Below, in pieces: positions 59,160 through 64,000 of a DNA stretch of 64,000 nt; position 1 is the stretch's first letter; each line of letters starts with the position of its first letter. The stretch lies in assembly GCA_026874595.1 (NCBI GenBank), contig CM049308.1:34342027-34406026 (forward strand), given 5' to 3'. The stretch comes from Sipunculus nudus (lineage: Eukaryota; Annelida; Sipuncula; Golfingiida; Sipunculidae). The notes below the pieces were generated by a model, which was not told where the DNA came from, made no database searches, and saw only the letters and a program-made list of their open reading frames with translations. The translations under genes were made by a program, and so were the position numbers.

Positions 59160-61080
59160 GATTCTGAGAGGTCCATAAAAAATCTCCTTGGAAACCAGAA
59201 ATTAGATCTCTGTTACCCATATCCTTCGAGCTATGTGGCCCCAAAGTACCCCCCAGAAAAGTCAAAAATTTCATACAAAAACTTCAATATCTCATTAACT
59301 ACTTGACTGATGGTCATGATTTTTGGCATACATATTGATCATGAGATGTTACATCACTTTCTGCAGACTGGTGGCGCCACCTGTATTTTTCGATTTTTTA
59401 CGAATTTTTTTCTCTATTTTTGAGACCTTTAAAAATGTGAACATCTGTTAACAAGGCACAAATCATAAAGACTGGACTTAGAATCTTAATTCTTGACACA
59501 CTGAGAGGTCCATGAAAAATCTCCTTGGAAACCAGAAATTAGGTCTCTGTTACCCATATCCTTTGAGCTATGGGGCCCCAAAGTATCCCCCAGAATAGTA
59601 GAAAATTTCATACAAAAACTTCAATATCTCAATAACTACATCACTGATGGTCTTCATTTTTGGCATACATATTGATCATGAGATGTTCGATCAGTTCCTG
59701 CAGACTGGTGGCGCCACCTGTACTGTTTGATTTTTTACGATTTTTTCCTCTATTTTTGAGACCTTTGAGGATGCTGTCATCTGTTAGCGTGGCACAAATT
59801 GTAACGACTGGACCTAGAATCTTCATTTTCGCCACACTGAGAGACCTATGAAAAGTCTCCATGGAAACCAGAAATTAGGTCTCTGTTACCCATATCCTTC
59901 GAGCTATGGGGCCCAAAATTACCCCCCAGAATAGTCAAAAATTTCATACAAAAACTTCAATATCTCATTAACTACATCACTGATGGTCATGATTTTCGAC
60001 ATACATATTGATCATGAGATGTTTCATCAGTTTGTGCAGACTGGTGGCGCCACCTGTATTTTTCAATGTTCACGAATTGTTTTCTCCATTTTTGAGACCT
60101 TTAAGGATGTAGTTATCTGTCAACAGGGTACAAATCGTAACGACTAGACCCAGAATCTTCGTTCTTGACACACAGGGAGACCCATGATAAGTCTCCATGG
60201 AAACCTGAAATCTGGTCTCTGTTACCCATATCCTTTGAGCTATGGCACTCCAAAGTACAGCTCAGAATAATGGAAAATTTGATACAAAAGCTAAAGTATC
60301 TGAACAACTAATGCAGAGATAACCATAATTGTTTGCATGGATATTGATCATGGAGTGTTTCATAAGTTTCTGCAGACTGGTGGCACCACCTGTATTTGTT
60401 CGGTTTTTTTACGAAATTTTTCTGTATTTTTGAGACCTTTAAAGATATGAACATCTGTTAACAGGGCACAAATCATAAAAACTGGACCAAGAATCTTCAT
60501 TCTTGACACACAGGGAGACCCATGAAAAATCCCCATGGAAACTTGAAATTAGGTCTCTGTTACCCATATTCTTTAAGCTGTATGGGTCCAAAATAACCCC
60601 CCCCCCCCAGAATAATGGAAAATTTGATACAAAAACTGCAGTATTTCAATAACTACAACACTGATGGTCATGATTTTCGGCATACATATTGATCATGAGC
60701 TGTTCCATCAGTTTCTGCAGACTGGGTGTGCCACCTCTATTTTTTTTTCAAAATTTTACGAATTTTTTTTTTTTGAGACCTTTAAAGATGTGGTTATCTG
60801 TCAACAGGGTACAAATCGCAACAACTGGACCTAGAATCTTCATTCTTGTCATGCAAAGAGGCCCATGAAAGGTGCCTGTGGAAATTTGAAATTAGGTCTC
60901 TGTTACCCATATCCTTCAAGCTATAGGACTCCGAAGTATCCCTCAGAATAATGGACAATTTGATACAAAAACTGAAGTATCTGAACAACTAATGCAGAGA
61001 TCACCATGATTTTTTGCATGGATATTGACCATTAAGTGTTTTTATTAGTTTCTGCAGACTGGTGGAGCCACCTGTTTTTT
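59160..61080. repeat. ~337-bp tandem array with GGTGGCGCCACC core
   Basis: The core occurs at 59370, 59707 and 60043, with variants at 60379, 60724 and 61061. Each is preceded by TTTCTGCAGACT and followed by CTGTATTTTT, then TTTGAGACCTTTAAAGATG. Confidence 0.9.
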
Positions 61081-61379
61081 TGTATCCGCCAAAACAAAGT
61101 TTTGCCGATACTATGTTTTTGACAGAGTTCCTCCGCCGCGGTGGCGTTCGTTTCCAGAGAGCTCCTCGGAGACTAATGGACCGATTTTTCCCAAACTTAC
61201 ACCTATTATCGGGTCACATGTGAACTGGTGCCTAACCAATTTGCATTGACCTCTGACCTTTTCTCTCTATCCAGTGTCCATTTGTGGGTCTGTTTCCACT
61301 CATAAACCCTCATATCTCGGGAACCGGTTGACCGATCAGGAAATAAAATTGATACAAATGTAGCCCTTGGATTGCTTAT

Positions 61380-62110
61380 AACATACACAAAAAATGGTGG
61401 CGCCACCTGTAACCATGTTTGCACAGTGTCCATCTGTTCATCTGCCTTGGGTTAAAATCACTCATATCTCTGCAGTGAATTGACTAATTCACCTGAAAAT
61501 CGTCATGTGTATACATCCAGGATAGCTTTCTTGATTTTATGACAGGTGGCGCCACCTACGTTCACGTTCACGCTGATGACATCCAAGCTTATATCTCGGG
61601 AACCGTTTGACCGATCAGGAAATAAAATTTATACAAATGTAGCCCTTTGATAGCTCTGTAACATACACAAAAAATGGTGGCGCCACCTGTAACAATGTTT
61701 GCACAGGGTCTGTCTGTTAGTCTGCCGTGGCCTAAAATCACTCATTTCTCTGTAGTGGTTCGACATAACTGCCTAAAATTTTGCAGGTTTATACATCGTG
61801 GACAGCTTTCTTGATTTTATGACAGGTGGCGCCACCTACATTCTAGTTAACGCTGGACACATCCAAGCTCATATCTCAGGAACCATTTGACCGATTGGGC
61901 CAAAATTGTGCATGTGTTTAGATCTCACATAGGTCTTTATCATACACAAAACTGGAGGGGTTACCTGCAAAGATTTTTGCACAGTGTTTGTCTGTTTGTC
62001 TGCCATGGGCAAAAATCGCTCATATACATGTAGTCGTTAGACTTTTCTGCCTAAAATTTTGCAGGTGTATACAACTTGGACAGCTTTCTGGATTTGTGGT
62101 AGGTGGCACA
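61380..62110. repeat. Second block of the palindrome array
   Basis: The core GGTGGCGCCACC is perfect at 61396, 61545, 61676 and 61825, alternating between AAAAAATGGT and TTTTATGACAGGT contexts. The pair repeats with a 280-bp period, and a decayed copy lies near 62101. Confidence 0.85.
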
Positions 62111-62435
62111 ACCTACATACACATTTAGGCTGCAGACATCCATGCTAATATGCAACATACCTCACTCTATTTCCCCTTGCCACTCAATCCATGCCTCACT
62201 ATCCGATTTTGGCAGATACATGTAGTCACTTGTCGGTTACCTGTATTCTAGTTTTAAAAGTTTACACATTTTTCTCTATTTTTGAGATATATAAATACAG
62301 ACTAAATCTTGGCCTGTTGGTTAATCTGTTTGATGCTTCAGTTGAATGGGTATATACTACCATTCTGATGATAAAATTTCCTTTTGCGAATCTCTTCCCA
62401 GTCAGCTGAGCGTCATGACCCATGGGTCACTTGTT

Positions 62436-64000
62436 ATTAACGTATTTTATAACTGCCTAAACTTTGGGTCATGGTTATAGGTCCTATCAGTCTGAGAAAT
62501 ATATATGAATAGAAGAAATAATTTTAAAGATAATTAGACTTTCAATTTATTATATTAATGCCAGGATTTTTGGTTTTTATTATATTTAATATGTCAATAC
62601 TGATTGTTTTTAACAATAATTGCTTAAGTGGCCATAGTCAGAACCCGCAAAACATGAAATAGCAACAGGTACATTTGCCACTCTGGCAAGTCACAACGCT
62701 TAAGATTTTTTCTTTCGTTGCACATACAACACATTTCATATCAGAGAACTGGAAAGTGCTTTAGGACTTTCATGTTCCTCTATCGAAATTATACTGTAAA
62801 CAAAGAAAACACTGATTTCTTTAGATGTTTTCAAATTAATGCATTCCTCTTTTCGACTGCTATACAATTATATAGTGTGAGACAAGCACAAAGCAAATAC
62901 TTGCAAGGCAATCGTAAAGCTGTTTTTTTTTTAACCCCCATTTTGTATCTTGTGGCCTCTTGTCTTATTTATTATGCATGAATATTGCAAATAATTCAAA
63001 TAATCCGGAGAAAATATTGGTTTATATTTATAATGAGTTTCATTGAGCCCAGTGTTGAAGGAGAATAAGATACTGGCTACAAAACTTAACAACAGATTAT
63101 CAACTTTGCACATATTCCAAAATCGGAACACAATTGGCCCAAAACAGCTTACTTAAAAAGAATGGTGTCATGCAAGTTTAATTGTCAATGAGAGGTCATC
63201 AGTTGCGTAGATTTTTTTTTTCATCGGGGGGTATGATTGGCGCGATAGTGGCAATATGCGCAATTGCTTGAACAAAGGGTGTTTCAGGGGGGATTTGCCC
63301 CCCCCCCCCCCTCAGACGCTAGAATTTTTTTTTTTTTTGCAATTGCAAGTGAATTGGTGCAATTTGATTTATTCTTTTAGTGACTTTTTGATTAAATTGA
63401 ACATACTAATTACCATTGCTAATGAAAAATTTGTAGGATAATGAATGATTCCCGCATATTATTACAAGCACATGGAACCCTTTATCATTTGATTAAGATT
63501 ACTCTTTACTTTTTAATAATTTACATTTCTATTCGTATAAATCACTGAATAAGAGGAGACTAATTAGGACCTTGTGTAAACCAGTTAAATTTGATCTTCC
63601 GGACCATGGTTTAAATATGATTACACATGTACAATTTACATATTTGTTGAATTTAATTGTATATTTGTTTTGCTGTGTGTGACTATGATGACTTTCTTTT
63701 GTAGATGACTATTTGTGCTTTTGGCTGGGCCTACTACACGTAGAAACAACTGGATTCTTTCAACCAGCGCACACAACAGTTCTTTCAATATGGACTCAAA
63801 ACTGTATTAGTTTTACGCCGAAGGCGTGCACAACTTGTTCTTAATCTAGTTTTAACTCATACTATTACTTTTTTCAGTTAAATCGGTTACTTTCCATTTA
63901 GCAGTCTTAATGGTTATCTTGGGTAAGTTTCTAAATAAATGTTTGCATCATAGTGCTCTTTTTAATTGATGCTCTTAATATTGTCTATGTGTTTTAAATC
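62436..64000. other. No gene seen; C14 run
   Basis: AT-rich DNA. A run of 14 C lies at 63298-63311, preceded by GGGGGGATTTG. Short frames have no recognisable domain. Confidence 0.5.

Larger units (their letters stand above)
59037..62435 (+). mobile_element. Large AGCTCAG-family non-autonomous element
   Basis: It starts TTAGCTCAGGTGACTGAAAG with GTCATCTGAGC, a strong hairpin, followed by GTCCGTCGTCCGTCTGTCCG. It ends CAGCTGAGCGTCATGACC then CATGGGTCACTTGTT. The nested element at 42198-43438 shares both ends. The interior is six ~337-bp units followed by four shorter units of the GGTGGCGCCACC array. No coding frame is supported; the recurrent minus-strand MFRYFSFCIK frames at 60113 and 60794 come from the repeat unit. 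Confidence 0.8.

Noticed and set aside
60113-60988. Two similar minus-strand ORFs beginning MFRYFSFCIK
   Set aside because: They come from neighbouring units of the 337-bp array; other units have stops in the same frame.

Overview
The window is repeat-dominated animal (metazoan) genomic DNA. It is AT-rich and has short open frames, GT/AG introns inside transposon genes, nested transposon relics and long tandem arrays. I found no rRNA, no intact tRNA, no CRISPR and no convincing host gene. Two features suggest a lophotrochozoan, most likely a mollusc: repeats that begin with a short hairpin (AGCTCAGGTGAC...) and run into 'GTCCGTCGTCCGTC', and the abundance of 'AAGGTCAAGGTCA' repeats. That placement rests on remembered resemblance, not on a search.

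Layout. 0-1.5 kb: a minus-strand PIF/Harbinger transposase pseudogene. 1.6-3.9 kb: a plus-strand copy of a multi-exon gene family that includes a replication-protein-A-like OB-fold. 4.1-4.3 kb: a GC-rich minus-strand terminal ORF. 5-13 kb: MITE-like elements, reverse-transcriptase scraps and a minisatellite ending in a C28 run. 14.4-15.3 kb: a nearly perfect inverted repeat with arms of about 410 bp. 18.8-27.8 kb: block A, about 9 kb. 29.3-30.1 kb: a LINE endonuclease relic. 33-38 kb: a degenerate element with a recombinase-like gene. 38.0-41.3 kb: 2.6 tandem copies of a 1,274-bp unit. 41.5-48.4 kb: a long non-autonomous element built of roughly 330-bp monomers that carry a CTCF-like core. 49.0-57.9 kb: block B, the second copy of block A in the same orientation. 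58.1-58.6 kb: a proline-rich exon also found at 1.6 kb. 59.0-62.4 kb: an array built around the palindrome GGTGGCGCCACC.

The most interesting structure is the duplicated block A/B. Both copies carry, on one strand and in the same order, an RPA-like OB-fold gene, a SWIM zinc finger plus YqaJ-type exonuclease gene, and an unrecognised gene. Each copy has different disabling lesions, so the two are complementary witnesses of one large ancestral unit that encoded DNA-processing proteins. This looks like a large DNA transposon or an integrated virus-like element, but no transposase or integrase was identified in it, so the class is open. The duplication also provides natural empty-site/filled-site pairs that fix the ends of two later insertions.

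Nearly all coding features here are broken. Coordinates of exons and repeat edges come from reading by eye and may be off by a few bases. Identities are described qualitatively because no alignment was run.
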